A program made the translations under genes and the position numbers. From Improbicoccus pseudotrichonymphae (GTDB lineage Bacteria; Bacillota; Clostridia; Oscillospirales; Acutalibacteraceae), in contig AP027924.1 of assembly GCA_036322855.1 (NCBI GenBank), positions 1-64,000 of the forward strand: a stretch of 64,000 nt of DNA, written 5' to 3'. The notes under the pieces are model-generated. The model was not told the DNA's origin. It made no database searches and saw only the letters and a program-made list of their open reading frames with translations. Shown here piece by piece: positions 43,239 through 51,689 of this stretch; the first letter of the stretch is position 1; every line of letters starts with the position of its first letter.

Positions 43239-43659
43239 GACGCTCTAAAGGTGAGCTAACTACAAAAGTTCATATGATATGCGCAAATGAAAAAGAGCTG
43301 TTGATTTTATTTTAAGTGAAGGCCAGTGTGTCATGATGCACCGCATGGAAGACTTCTTATGGAAACGGTAGATAAACCTGATACTTATATATATATCTTT
43401 AGTTATGGACAGAGCCTATGAAGATGATCTTACTCGATATACTGCTCAAATACTTAATTTTAGTCCTATTGTGCCTCCTAAGAAAAATCGTAAAAAACCT
43501 TGGGAATACGATAAAACTCTCTATAAAAGGCGTAATGAAATTGAACGTCTTTTTCGACGAATTTGTGGATTTCGTCGTATATTTTGTAGATTTGAAAAAT
43601 TAGATATTATGTTCATTGGATTTATACAACTCGCTCTTGTTTTTGTATCAATTTTTTAG
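43233..43659 (+). pseudogene. IS5-family transposase, second frame, with extra frameshifts
   Basis: The -1 frame gives IGRSKGELTTKVHMICANEK and stops near 43315. The rest of the DDE domain needs two more shifts before MDRAYEDDLTRYTA and ERLFRRICGFRRIF FALL into the 43405-43659 frame. These indels make this copy probably inactive although its ends are intact. Confidence 0.65.
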
Positions 43660-43674
43660 TGGGAACAGGCTCTA

Positions 43675-43909
43675 GTAATACAGGCTTGAGTGAAAATGAA
43701 ATTATAAAACCTTTGGCCGAAGATAAAATAATTCATTCTTCAAAACTTCTGCTAAAAGGGAAATTGGTTTTGAAGAAGTTTTAAATGCTATGTTGTTTTA
43801 TGACCAATAGAGAAATAGTTGCCGTTGGTGGCAACCAAACATAGAGAGATTTCTTTTTTTATGCATGTGGATTTTCTAAAATTTTTTTCTTCCATACTCT
43901 AGTATTTTA
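43675..43909. other. Unrecognised fragment downstream of the IS
   Basis: A frame just after the IS reads NTGLSENEIIKPLAEDKIIH and soon ends. I cannot assign it. Confidence 0.3.
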
Positions 43910-44540
43910 ACTTATTTTATTTAGTTTGGGAGGAGTCTATTGATGTTTTCTATCACAATCCTAATCCTTGATAAAATAAACGACTATATGCTTTTTCTTA
44001 AAAAGTCAGTCCTTTGTTACGTTTCTTTTAATAGATGTTTTGCTGTTTGAATGAACCTCAAGAATTCTTGATATCTGCTATCTGCTAAAAGTTGTATCGG
44101 TTTGTCAATGTCGATAGGCTTATCCTTGAACAAAAATTCATGGGTTTGCTAATCGATTGGGTAATGCAAATAATTTCGTGTGCGTTTTGTCATTGATAAT
44201 AATTTTTTATCGTGTATCGCTTTTCTTTTTCAAAATACCAACTTTTCTGCCCTTTTTGATGTTAGATTTCCTGCTCGTTAATGTCAACAATTGTTATTTT
44301 ATTTTATCTGGATTGTTGTTTTAGTTCTTATGCAGATTTCAGGTTGCATAAACCCGAAGCAATTATCGTATTCTCGGCCCCCAAGTACTGTGCCTTAAAT
44401 TTGTGTTTCCTCAGTACCACAAGCAGTATGTCGATATGTTCAATATTCATGCCAATACATCAGTGTGATCGCTAATTTACCAAACACACTCATCTACTTT
44501 TCGACTAACTGTGCTTTTCTTAAAGGTGTCAGTAACCTTA
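43910..44540 (-). pseudogene. IS5-type DDE transposase remnant
   Basis: Minus-strand fragments in several frames follow the order of an IS5-type transposase: WYFEKEKRYTIKNYY, HEFLFKDKPIDIDKPIQLLA, DSRYQEFLRFIQTAKHLL and IVIENINRLLPN. The last is the conserved C-terminal VVIENxNRR motif. Frequent stops and shifts show advanced decay. A short plus-strand open frame at 44281 is a shadow. Confidence 0.6.
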
Positions 44541-44624
44541 AAAGTTACAAAAATTTTACCGAAAATGTGCTTTATACTCCAAATATCTCTTTTTAACAGG
44601 CATTTTTCAATTTGTTCTTTATTT

Positions 44625-44695
44625 CTATTTTAATGCGACATTATTGGCGATATCTCTATTTGTCTTCTGTAGAGACTATGTGTTATAATGCTCTT
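44625..44695 (+). repeat. Degenerate M upstream block before prfB
   Basis: TTTTAATGCGACATTATTGGCG and GTCTTCTGTAGAGAC resemble the shared block (AAATGCGACATTATTTAGCG and GTCTCCTGCGGAGAC). TATAAT at 44694-44699 lies close by, but no good TTGACA is present. Confidence 0.5.
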
Positions 44696-44725
44696 AAATA
44701 TATAAACTTATAATCCGGTGTGCAA

Positions 44726-45826
44726 ATGATAGAATTGGAAGAAGTTAAGACGTTTTTGTTATCTTTAAAACCAAAAATAGAATTCATTGAAAAAACTTTT
44801 AAAATCGAAAATCTAGATAAAGAATTTTTGGTACTAGAAAATAAAAGCAATGAATTGGGTTTTTGGTCGAATTACGAGGAAAATAAAGAAGTAATAGAAC
44901 GGCTGAAGTATGTCAAAAATACATTGGCGATTTTTAAAAAAATTCAAGAAAAATTTAATGACACCATTGATTTAATAGAAATATGTGATTCCGAGAATGA
45001 TATCTCCTTTATTGATGAAATTAAAAATTCGGTAAATGAAATAAAATCGGATATAGAATCCCAAATTTTAATTAGTTTGTTAAATAGTAAGCATGATGAA
45101 AACAATGCCATTTTGACGATACATTCTGGAGCAGGTGGTACGGAGTCGCAAGATTGGGTTGAAATGATGTTTAAAATGTACAGCAAATGGGCAGATAAGC
45201 ATAAAATGAAATTGAAGATTTTAAATTTTTTAGACGGCGAAGAAGCGGGATTTAAAAATATATCTGCAATAATCGAGGGAGAAAATGCTTACGGTCTGTT
45301 AAAAGGCGAAAACGGAGTACATAGATTAGTAAGAATTTCTCCGTTCGATTCTTCCGGAAGGAGACATACTTCGTTTGCTGCGGTAGAAATAATACCAGAT
45401 CTAGATAATAAGATAAAAATCGACATACCGACTTCGGAAATCAAGGTGGATGTATTTCGCGCCAGCGGGGCCGGAGGGCAACATGTCAACAAAACCTCAT
45501 CCGCCGTGAGAATAACTCATATCCCTACGAATATAGTTGTTGTTTGTCAAAACGAAAGAAGTCAGTTCCAAAACAAAGAATCAGCACTTAAAATTTTAAA
45601 ATCTAAACTATATCAAATAAAAGAATGCGAGAAACTAGAAAATATAAAAGATATTAAAGGTGTACAAAAAGAAATATCATGGGGATCGCAAATTCGTTCA
45701 TATATTTTTATGCCATATACCATGGTAAAAGATCACAGAACCAAAACCGAAGTAAGTAACATAGATGCCGTTATGAATGGAGATATAGATGTTTTTATCT
45801 ATGCCTATCTGGAACACATACTTTAA
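44726..45826 (+). CDS. prfB: Peptide chain release factor 2
   Basis: RF2 recognises UGA and UAA and triggers peptide release on the ribosome. The codon-recognition SPF lies in VRISPFDSSGRRHTSF and the catalytic GGQ in RASGAGGQHVNKTSSAVRIT. The C-terminus SQIRSYIFMPYTMVKDHRT is typical. Many prfB genes contain an in-frame UGA needing a +1 shift near codon 25; here the N-terminal region reads through without any stop, so the autoregulatory frameshift is absent. ATG at 44726 is chosen over GTG at 44720; the protein is 366 residues. Confidence 0.93.
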   Translation: MIELEEVKTFLLSLKPKIEFIEKTFKIENLDKEFLVLENKSNELGFWSNYEENKEVIERLKYVKNTLAIFKKIQEKFNDTIDLIEICDSENDISFIDEIKNSVNEIKSDIESQILISLLNSKHDENNAILTIHSGAGGTESQDWVEMMFKMYSKWADKHKMKLKILNFLDGEEAGFKNISAIIEGENAYGLLKGENGVHRLVRISPFDSSGRRHTSFAAVEIIPDLDNKIKIDIPTSEIKVDVFRASGAGGQHVNKTSSAVRITHIPTNIVVVCQNERSQFQNKESALKILKSKLYQIKECEKLENIKDIKGVQKEISWGSQIRSYIFMPYTMVKDHRTKTEVSNIDAVMNGDIDVFIYAYLEHIL

Positions 45827-45839
45827 ATTCAATTTATTA

Positions 45840-45963
45840 GGCCTGTCCTAAAACTGAGTTATTTTTGTAAATTTCGAAGATAGGAATACAGGAACGCGTA
45901 ACATACGATTGTATGTGAATTGACGATGAAATTTGCAAAAAGAATCAGTTTTATGGTGGGCCA
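45840..45963. repeat. Palindromic repeat R1, copy e
   Basis: GGCCTGTCCTAAAACTGAG is preceded by TA. The right arm is GATGAAATTTGCAAAAAGAA followed by TCAGTTTTATGGTGGGCC. The centre ACATACGATTGTATGT is itself palindromic. The right arm is the reference for the split copy at 5514-5800. Confidence 0.75.
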
Positions 45964-46161
45964 ATAAACTTAAGATTTAAATTTATAGACTTATACCATT
46001 TTATATATCAGTACGCAATAGATTATATGCACAAGACGTAATCAGCAGCTTCTTCTTTATCGTCCTCAAGATTTGTTGTATTATTAGTTTACAAATAAAC
46101 TCAGAGTAGTCACTTTCCAGTTATTTCATTACTTCTTCTTTTATTGCATTATTACTTTTAT
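45964..46161. other. Spacer after prfB
   Basis: No gene or RNA is recognisable in this AT-rich stretch before the tandem duplication. Confidence 0.4.
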
Positions 46162-46384
46162 CAGAATGATCAAAAGACACAATATCCGAGTCTGAGTACT
46201 CGCCGAGTATGGATTTTTCAAATTCACATAACAAACTTCCACGTAAATTTTCATAGTACTTGAAATCATCATTACCTAAATCACATACAATGAAAGTGAA
46301 AGTCGGAAGTGATCGATATTATGATCTGCAAAAAAAATGTGGAGGCTAGCGTGTTATAATTACTAATCAAATTACTCACAAAAT

Positions 46385-46413
46385 TTGCGCTTCATCACAA
46401 TATATCTTATAAT
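46385..46413 (+). promoter_or_regulatory. Promoter of the first small membrane protein
   Basis: TTGCGC (46385-46390), 17 bases, TATAAT (46408-46413). The same promoter is repeated 649 bases downstream. Confidence 0.65.
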
Positions 46414-46458
46414 AACGTATAGTTCTACTTAAAATCTACAAATCTTGGATGTGTTTTT

Positions 46459-46818
46459 ATGTTTGGTATTTTTAAGAAAAAGACATTAGCTTCGTGTGTT
46501 TTGGTTTTTACCTTGCCCTTTTTGATTTTAATTAACGCCGGTGTGGCAGGAAGAGATGTTTCAAATAATGAAGACGAAAAAGAAACTTATATTTCTGGTC
46601 ATGAAACCTTAGAGAATGATGTTTCTTGCGAGGGAAGATTGTCAAACATTGAAAGAATATTAAAAGAAAATCAAGAAGAATTGAAAAATATGAAAAAAAA
46701 TAATGGGTTTTCTAATGGGCTTTCTATATTTTTGAAGATAGGAACAGTTTTGAGTTTTGTTACTAACACTTTTGCCGCTATTTCTGTTTTTGTTTTCTTA
46801 AAATTTTTACCAGAATGA
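46459..46818 (+). CDS. Small membrane protein, tandem copy 1
   Basis: The function is unknown. The 119 residues start MFGIFKKKTLASCVLVFTLP, a signal peptide or anchor, then an acidic segment (SNNEDEKETYISGHETLEND), a short coiled coil (RLSNIERILKENQEELKNM) and a second hydrophobic span. The overall plan (signal, acidic stretch, span) resembles the M family, but the sequence is not related. Its last codons come from the start of the second duplication unit, so the gene is truncated relative to copy 2. Confidence 0.7.
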   Translation: MFGIFKKKTLASCVLVFTLPFLILINAGVAGRDVSNNEDEKETYISGHETLENDVSCEGRLSNIERILKENQEELKNMKKNNGFSNGLSIFLKIGTVLSFVTNTFAAISVFVFLKFLPE

Positions 46819-47107
46819 TCAAAAGACACAATATCCGAGTCTGAGTACTCGCCGAGTATAGATTTTTCAAATTCACATAACAAACTTCCACGTAAATTTT
46901 CACAGTACTTGAAATCATCATCACCTAAATCACATACAATGAAAGTGAAAGTCGGAAGTGATCGGTATTATGATCTGCAAAAAAAATGTGGAGGCTAGCG
47001 TGTTATAATTACTAATCAAATTACTCACAAAATTTGCGCTTCATCACAATATATCTTATAATAACGTATAGTTCTACTTAAAATCTACAAATCTTGGATG
47101 TGTTTTT

Positions 47108-47551
47108 ATGTTTGGTATTTTTAAGAAAAAGACATTAGCTTCGTGTGTTTTGGTTTTTACCTTGCCCTTTTTGATTTTAATTAACGCCGGTGTGGCAGGA
47201 AGAGATGTTTCAAATAATGAAGACGAAAAAGAAACTTATATTTCTGGTCATGAAACCTTAGAGAATGATGTTTCTTGCGAGGGAAGATTGTCAAGCATTG
47301 AAAGAATATTAAAAGAAAATCAAGAAGAATTGAAAAATATGAAAAAAAATAATGGGCTTTCTATATTTTTGAAGATAACGGAAGTAATAGAAGTTTTGAA
47401 TTCTGTTATTAGCATTTCTTTTTTTGTTTTTGTTTTATTTTTGTCTTCGAAAGCTATAAAATATTCTAAAAGTGGAGGAATTGGCAACGTTACAAGTAAT
47501 TTCAATAAGGGCTTTGAGGACATGGGGAGGGTGTTGTCAAGTAATATCTGA
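47108..47551 (+). CDS. Small membrane protein, tandem copy 2
   Basis: The first 80 residues are almost identical to copy 1 (one Asn-to-Ser change before the divergence). Copy 2 then has a different hydrophobic span (VLNSVISISFFVFVLFLSSK) and a soluble tail KYSKSGGIGNVTSNFNKGFE, for 147 residues in total. It probably represents the original gene. No motif suggests a reaction. GGATGTG lies a few bases before the ATG. Confidence 0.75.
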   Translation: MFGIFKKKTLASCVLVFTLPFLILINAGVAGRDVSNNEDEKETYISGHETLENDVSCEGRLSSIERILKENQEELKNMKKNNGLSIFLKITEVIEVLNSVISISFFVFVLFLSSKAIKYSKSGGIGNVTSNFNKGFEDMGRVLSSNI

Positions 47552-47559
47552 GTAAACGG

Positions 47560-47646
47560 TTTATCCTTTCTATTCCACTTTTTGTTTTTTCTTTTACGCC
47601 ACATTTTGGGTACTTTACTTTTTTCATCGCAGTTAAGTAGTATCAA
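47560..47646 (-). pseudogene. IS1-like zinc-finger fragment
   Basis: The minus strand reads KKVKYPKCGVKEKTKSGIER, a decayed CxxC finger similar to 36050 and 61070. Confidence 0.4.
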
Positions 47647-47698
47647 TTATATATTTATTTTGCAATGCCATTTTTTTAATTAAAAACATTTATTTCTC

Positions 47699-47945
47699 TT
47701 CCACCCATTTCTCTAGATTTCTTCCAAACGAGTATTTTTAAAAATAAATCAGAAAACACCGGAACATACTTTGTGTATGTGAGGATTTTTTTGATTTTTA
47801 ATCTTTAGAAAAGACGAAGTTTAGGGAGGAATCTAATAGAAGAAATGGGTGAAACCCAAAGAAATCGCGACTTCTAAGTTGTCTCCTGCGGAGACAAAGT
47901 CGCCGCTAAATAGTGTCGCATTTAAAATGATTCGCATAATTCTGT
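47699..47945. repeat. M4 upstream block with expanded stem-loop
   Basis: The stem arms CACCCATTTCT (from 47702) and AAGAAATGGGTGAAA (47841-47855) enclose about 127 bases also found, reverse-complemented, at 20859-20984. The shared block follows: TTGTCTCCTGCGGAGACAA, GTCGCCGCTAAATA and GTCGCATTTAAAATG, ending at the promoter. Confidence 0.8.
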
Positions 47946-47973
47946 TTGACAGCAAGATTCAAAATGCTATAAT
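47946..47973 (+). promoter_or_regulatory. M4 promoter
   Basis: TTGACA at 47946-47951 and TATAAT at 47968-47973 with a 16-base spacer, one base different from M2. Confidence 0.85.
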
Positions 47974-48025
47974 TAATTCATCAGTGTTTTAACTGATTTA
48001 TATTTCGAGACCAGGGGGAAAGGTT

Positions 48026-48132
<107 letters not shown>

Positions 48133-48136
<4 letters not shown>

Positions 48137-49185
48137 AAAAAGAAAACAGTATAATAGATAAAAATAATAAGAAGATTAATAAAAACAATAAAATAATATC
48201 TTCTATTTTAGCTGTTATTATGTGTTGTCAATCTTTTGTTGGGGCTGTTCCTTTGAATACAGATGATAAAGTTAATATTGCTGGGCCACCGATAAATGAT
48301 AATATAGATAGTGAAAATGATTTAAAAGACAGTGAAGGCGAAGACGAGGGCGATAACAAAGATTTTAGTGAAGAAGAAAAAGAAGAAGATAGTAGGAAAA
48401 GTAAAGGTATACTTGAAAAAATCAAAGATAATTATTTTAAACTTGCTGTTGGTGGTTTGGGTTTGGCTGTTCCCTGTGCTGCTGGTTTTGCTTTATGGCT
48501 TCGTAAGTTGAATGATAAAAAGCTCCACAATGTTGAAGAACCAGAGGTTGATCCGAGTAAGATTGTTGATCCGAGTAAGATTGTTGTAAACGACGGTGCT
48601 CTTGAAGTTGTCTTAGTTGGTGATTCGGGAGTTGGGAAAACTAGTTTTTTAAATCGTTTGTTAGATGATGAGTTTAAAGAAAACGCCAGACAGACTGTTG
48701 GTATAGATTATTTTGTAAAAAAAATGCAAACAGATGACGAAGGAAAAGGAGGATTTAAGTTGTTGATTTGGGATATCTCAGGGCAAGAAGGGTACAGAGA
48801 TGTGTCAATATCATTTATTTCAAATGCGGAAATTATCTGTGTTTTCTTTGTTTTGATCAAAGAAGATGGGTACACTGTTGAAAACGGAACCATTAGCGAA
48901 CGTTTGAGTTATTGGGTAAATATGGGAAAGATCAAATCTCCGAATGCAAAGTTTATGTTCATAGGATGTAAAAGTGATTCCGGACAAGAAGCAAATGGTG
49001 ATGATGAAATAGAAAATGCAATATCGAATATAGGATTAGGCAATAAAATTATAAAAGATTCTAATAATAATAGATCATTTTTCAAAACCTCCGCCAAGAG
49101 TGGAGAAGGTGTTAAAGGAGTTTTAGAGGCCATTTCAAGTAACGTAACGGTAGAAGAACAAATGCCCTTTTATATGCTTAAATAA
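48133..49185 (+). CDS. M4: membrane-anchored Rab-like small GTPase
   Basis: A 350-residue protein with the family N-terminus (signal-like IISSILAVIMCCQSFVGA, 21-38), a very acidic linker (about 57-87), a hydrophobic span (about 101-123) ending in WLRKLNDKK, and a Ras-superfamily GTPase domain (158-330). G1 is GDSGVGKTS (163-171), switch I has QTVGIDYF with the conserved Thr, and G3 is WDISGQEGY (WDTAGQE in Rabs). G4 is GCKSD (278-282), with Cys where NKxD has Asn, and G5 is TSAKSGEGV (319-327). The pattern is closest to Rab-type GTPases. No prenylation motif is present at the end. If the signal is cleaved, the span would leave the GTPase domain in the cytoplasm. GTP binding is plausible; the Asn-to-Cys change may relax base specificity. 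Confidence 0.85.
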
Positions 49186-49284
49186 ATAACAAGTACCAAG
49201 TATTGTGTTAAGAATATTACTTCTTAGGTTATTTATCGGAATTTTATTTTAGCTAAAGGAAACGAAAAACAAGAAAATTTTTAA

Positions 49285-49395
49285 TAATCCGTCTTCATAA
49301 CTTAAATTATATGTTTTCGAGAAATTTTTTCGTAAAATGAAGGAAAAATTCGAATTAATACTTGCGTATTTACCTAAAATACATATTTTGGAAGC
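49285..49395 (+). repeat. Dispersed non-coding repeat, copy 2
   Basis: Matches 1411-1520 with indels: TCCGTCTTCATAACTTAAAT, GAGAAATTTTTTCG, AATGAAGGAAAA and CTTGCGTATTTA. Confidence 0.6.
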
Positions 49396-49424
49396 TGTAA
49401 AAAACGGGTTCTAAAAATATAAGC

Positions 49425-49565
49425 CGCAAAGTAAAGGTCTACTTAAGATTAAAAAGTAAACAAAGTCTACCAATTGGTACATCTGCTCCCTACGGTTATA
49501 AATTAAACAAAGAGACCAAAACTTGGGAAATAGATCCAGAAGCTGTCGGCACTACCGAAATTTAA
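49425..49565 (+). pseudogene. Large serine recombinase fragment
   Basis: A short stretch reads LPIGTSAPYGYKLNKETKTW followed by EIDPEAVGTTEI and a stop. This resembles the PYGYxxD...W.IDPEEA segment of transposon/phage serine recombinases. The catalytic N-terminal domain is not present. Confidence 0.45.
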
Positions 49566-49568
49566 AAA

Positions 49569-49590
49569 AATTCAGTTTTAGGACACGTTC
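49569..49590. repeat. Palindromic repeat R1, copy f (right end only)
   Basis: TTCAGTTTTAGGACACGTTC followed by TA matches the R1 right end. It abuts the glmS stop codon. Confidence 0.55.
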
Positions 49591-51422
49591 TATTCAACAG
49601 TTACCGATTTAGCCAAATTCCTTGGTTTGTCAATGTCACGTTCTCTCAACAGGGCGTTGTAATATGAGATTAGCTGTAATGGTATAACGGTAAGCGAGGG
49701 AAGCATAAAATTTGGTGCATCCGGAATATAAATTATTTCATCTGCAACATTTAAAGTTTTAATAATGCTGTTCTCAGTCGTTATAATTACACATATCGCT
49801 CCTCTAGCCTTAACTTCTTTTATGTTACTTACAGTTTTTCTAACGAGATTTTGATCGGCCGCAACTACAAAAATCAATGTTTTATCTTCGATTAAAGAAA
49901 TTGGACCATGTTTTAGTTCTCCCGCCGCATATGCTTCGCAGTTAACATATGAAACTTCCTTAAATTTTAAAGAACCCTCCATGCTGGCGGCATAATCAAT
50001 TCCTCTGCCCATAAAAAATACATTTTCATATTGGTAATATTTTTTTGATATTCTGAAAATTTCGTTTTTGTTATCCAAAACTTTAGATATCAACTCAGGC
50101 ATTCTGTTGAGATATGTTATGTAATTACCATATAAATCATCTTCTATCAGATTTTTAATTTTTGCAAAAAACAGAGAAAGCATATAAACACAGCATAATT
50201 GTGCGCTGTACGCTTTTGTTGTCGCGACTGCTATTTCCATTCCGGCCCATGTATATAAAATAAAATCTGCTTCGGTTGCAATCGAGCTTCCCACAACATT
50301 TACTATTGCCAAAACCTTCGCACCGTTTCTTTTTGATTCTCTCAAGGCAGCTAAGCTATCCGCCGTTTCTCCGGATTGGCTTACCAAAATAACTAAAGTA
50401 TTTTTACCTATTATGGGTGTTCTGTAACGAAATTCAGACGCTAAATCAACTTCCACGGATACTTTTGCAATTTTTTCAAAAATATATTTAGCGGTAACGC
50501 AAACATGATATGAAGACCCACACGCCACCATGTATATCTTATCTATTTTTTTAATATAATCCTCATCAAAATCTTTAAGTTCGTTGAAAAAAATTTTATT
50601 ATCTTTTATTCTCGATTCCATAGTTGATTTAAAGGCTTTGGGCTGTTCCATTATTTCTTTTATCATGTAATGTTCGAAGCCCTCTTTACTGTTTGTTCCT
50701 ATTGACCAATCAACCGTTGTCACACTTTTCTCAATACGATGACCTTCGAAATCAAAATATTCAACCGAATTAGATTTTAAGATTGCAATTTCACATTCAT
50801 TTAAACGACATATGTCCTTTGTTTTATCAACAAAAGCCGATATATCAGACGCAATATAGCTCTCATTTTTTCCAAACCCCAAAACCAATGGGCTTTCTTT
50901 TTTAACCGCAATAATCTGATTTGGAAAATCCCGGCACAAAATCCCCAAAGCAAAAGATCCTTTTAACATTTTCACTGTTTTTTTAACAGCTTCGAATATG
51001 TTTCCTTCATAAACAAAATCAATGAGTGCAGCAGCAACTTCCGTATCTGTTTCGGATTTGAATTTATATCCGTTTTTTTTTAAATCTAATTTTAAACTCA
51101 TGTAATTTTCTATAATTCCATTGTGAACGATGGCTATTTTGCCGGAACCACAAATATGCGGATGAGCGTTGACGTCAGAAGGTTCTCCATGAGTCGCCCA
51201 ACGCGTATGCCCAATGCCCGCACTGCCGTTAAAATTCTTATGAAAATCTATTTCATCTTTTAAAACATTTATCCTGCCTTTTTTTTTAAGACAATATATC
51301 TCTTCATCATCACAAACTGCGATACCGGCAGAATCATATCCACGATATTCCAATTTTTCCAGCGCATTTACCAAAAAATTTACGGTATCTTCCAAACCCA
51401 CATAGCCTACAATTCCGCACAT
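49590..51422 (-). CDS. glmS: Glutamine-fructose-6-phosphate aminotransferase GlmS
   Basis: Makes glucosamine-6-phosphate from fructose-6-phosphate and glutamine, the entry to UDP-GlcNAc. The N-terminal glutaminase starts MCGIVGYVG with the nucleophile Cys at position 2; GHTRWATHG and HNGIIENY are conserved. Two SIS domains follow (VACGSSYHVCVTAKYIFEK, VSQSGETADSL, GELKHGPISLIE), and the end is PRNLAKSVTVE. At 610 residues it is complete. No glmS ribozyme core was recognised upstream. Confidence 0.97.
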   Translation of the reverse strand: MCGIVGYVGLEDTVNFLVNALEKLEYRGYDSAGIAVCDDEEIYCLKKKGRINVLKDEIDFHKNFNGSAGIGHTRWATHGEPSDVNAHPHICGSGKIAIVHNGIIENYMSLKLDLKKNGYKFKSETDTEVAAALIDFVYEGNIFEAVKKTVKMLKGSFALGILCRDFPNQIIAVKKESPLVLGFGKNESYIASDISAFVDKTKDICRLNECEIAILKSNSVEYFDFEGHRIEKSVTTVDWSIGTNSKEGFEHYMIKEIMEQPKAFKSTMESRIKDNKIFFNELKDFDEDYIKKIDKIYMVACGSSYHVCVTAKYIFEKIAKVSVEVDLASEFRYRTPIIGKNTLVILVSQSGETADSLAALRESKRNGAKVLAIVNVVGSSIATEADFILYTWAGMEIAVATTKAYSAQLCCVYMLSLFFAKIKNLIEDDLYGNYITYLNRMPELISKVLDNKNEIFRISKKYYQYENVFFMGRGIDYAASMEGSLKFKEVSYVNCEAYAAGELKHGPISLIEDKTLIFVVAADQNLVRKTVSNIKEVKARGAICVIITTENSIIKTLNVADEIIYIPDAPNFMLPSLTVIPLQLISYYNALLRERDIDKPRNLAKSVTVE

Positions 51423-51689
51423 AAAATCGCCCCAAACAAACGAAAATTAATTTAATTTCTTAAATTTTAATATTCCGATAAACTATTCTATAATTATTTT
51501 TCAGAAATGTGCCAGTACATACATACGAAAATTTTATTATGATACTATAAACAAGCAAAAAATTAAATAATAGTCAAATTATTTAAAAGCTAATATCATT
51601 TAAACGAGTAGATCGTATAGATAATTGTTGTTTTTTTTATAAAAGAGTGTAGCATTAAGTTAATGACTAAATTTTTTGGGGTATGACAA

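Larger units (their letters stand above)
42846..43672 (+). mobile_element. IS5-family (IS427-like) insertion sequence with perfect ends
   Basis: An 827-bp element with terminal inverted repeats GAGCCTGTTCCCACT and AGTGGGAACAGGCTC and flanking TA on both sides. It encodes a transposase in two frames. Its ends are shared with the MITEs at 5625 and 6951, so it is their likely autonomous parent type. Confidence 0.9.
46162..47361 (+). repeat. 649-bp tandem duplication
   Basis: 46162-46810 and 46811-47361 are nearly identical (starting CAGAATGATCAAAAGACACA) until the coding sequences diverge. Each unit contains an upstream region, a promoter and a small membrane-protein gene. The near-identity indicates a recent event. 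Confidence 0.92.
49186..49589. other. Repeat-filled spacer before glmS
   Basis: It contains dispersed repeat copy 2 (49285-49395), a serine-recombinase fragment (49425-49565) and a half R1 copy at 49569-49590. No intact gene is visible. Confidence 0.6.

Noticed and set aside
46671..46883. Minus-strand frame across the tandem duplication junction
   Set aside because: It is antisense to the small membrane-protein gene and has no ribosome site. It recurs only because the DNA is duplicated.
51423..51689. glmS ribozyme or T-box upstream of glmS and glnS
   Set aside because: No ribozyme core and no T-box AGGGTGGNACCGCG-type sequence could be found on either strand.
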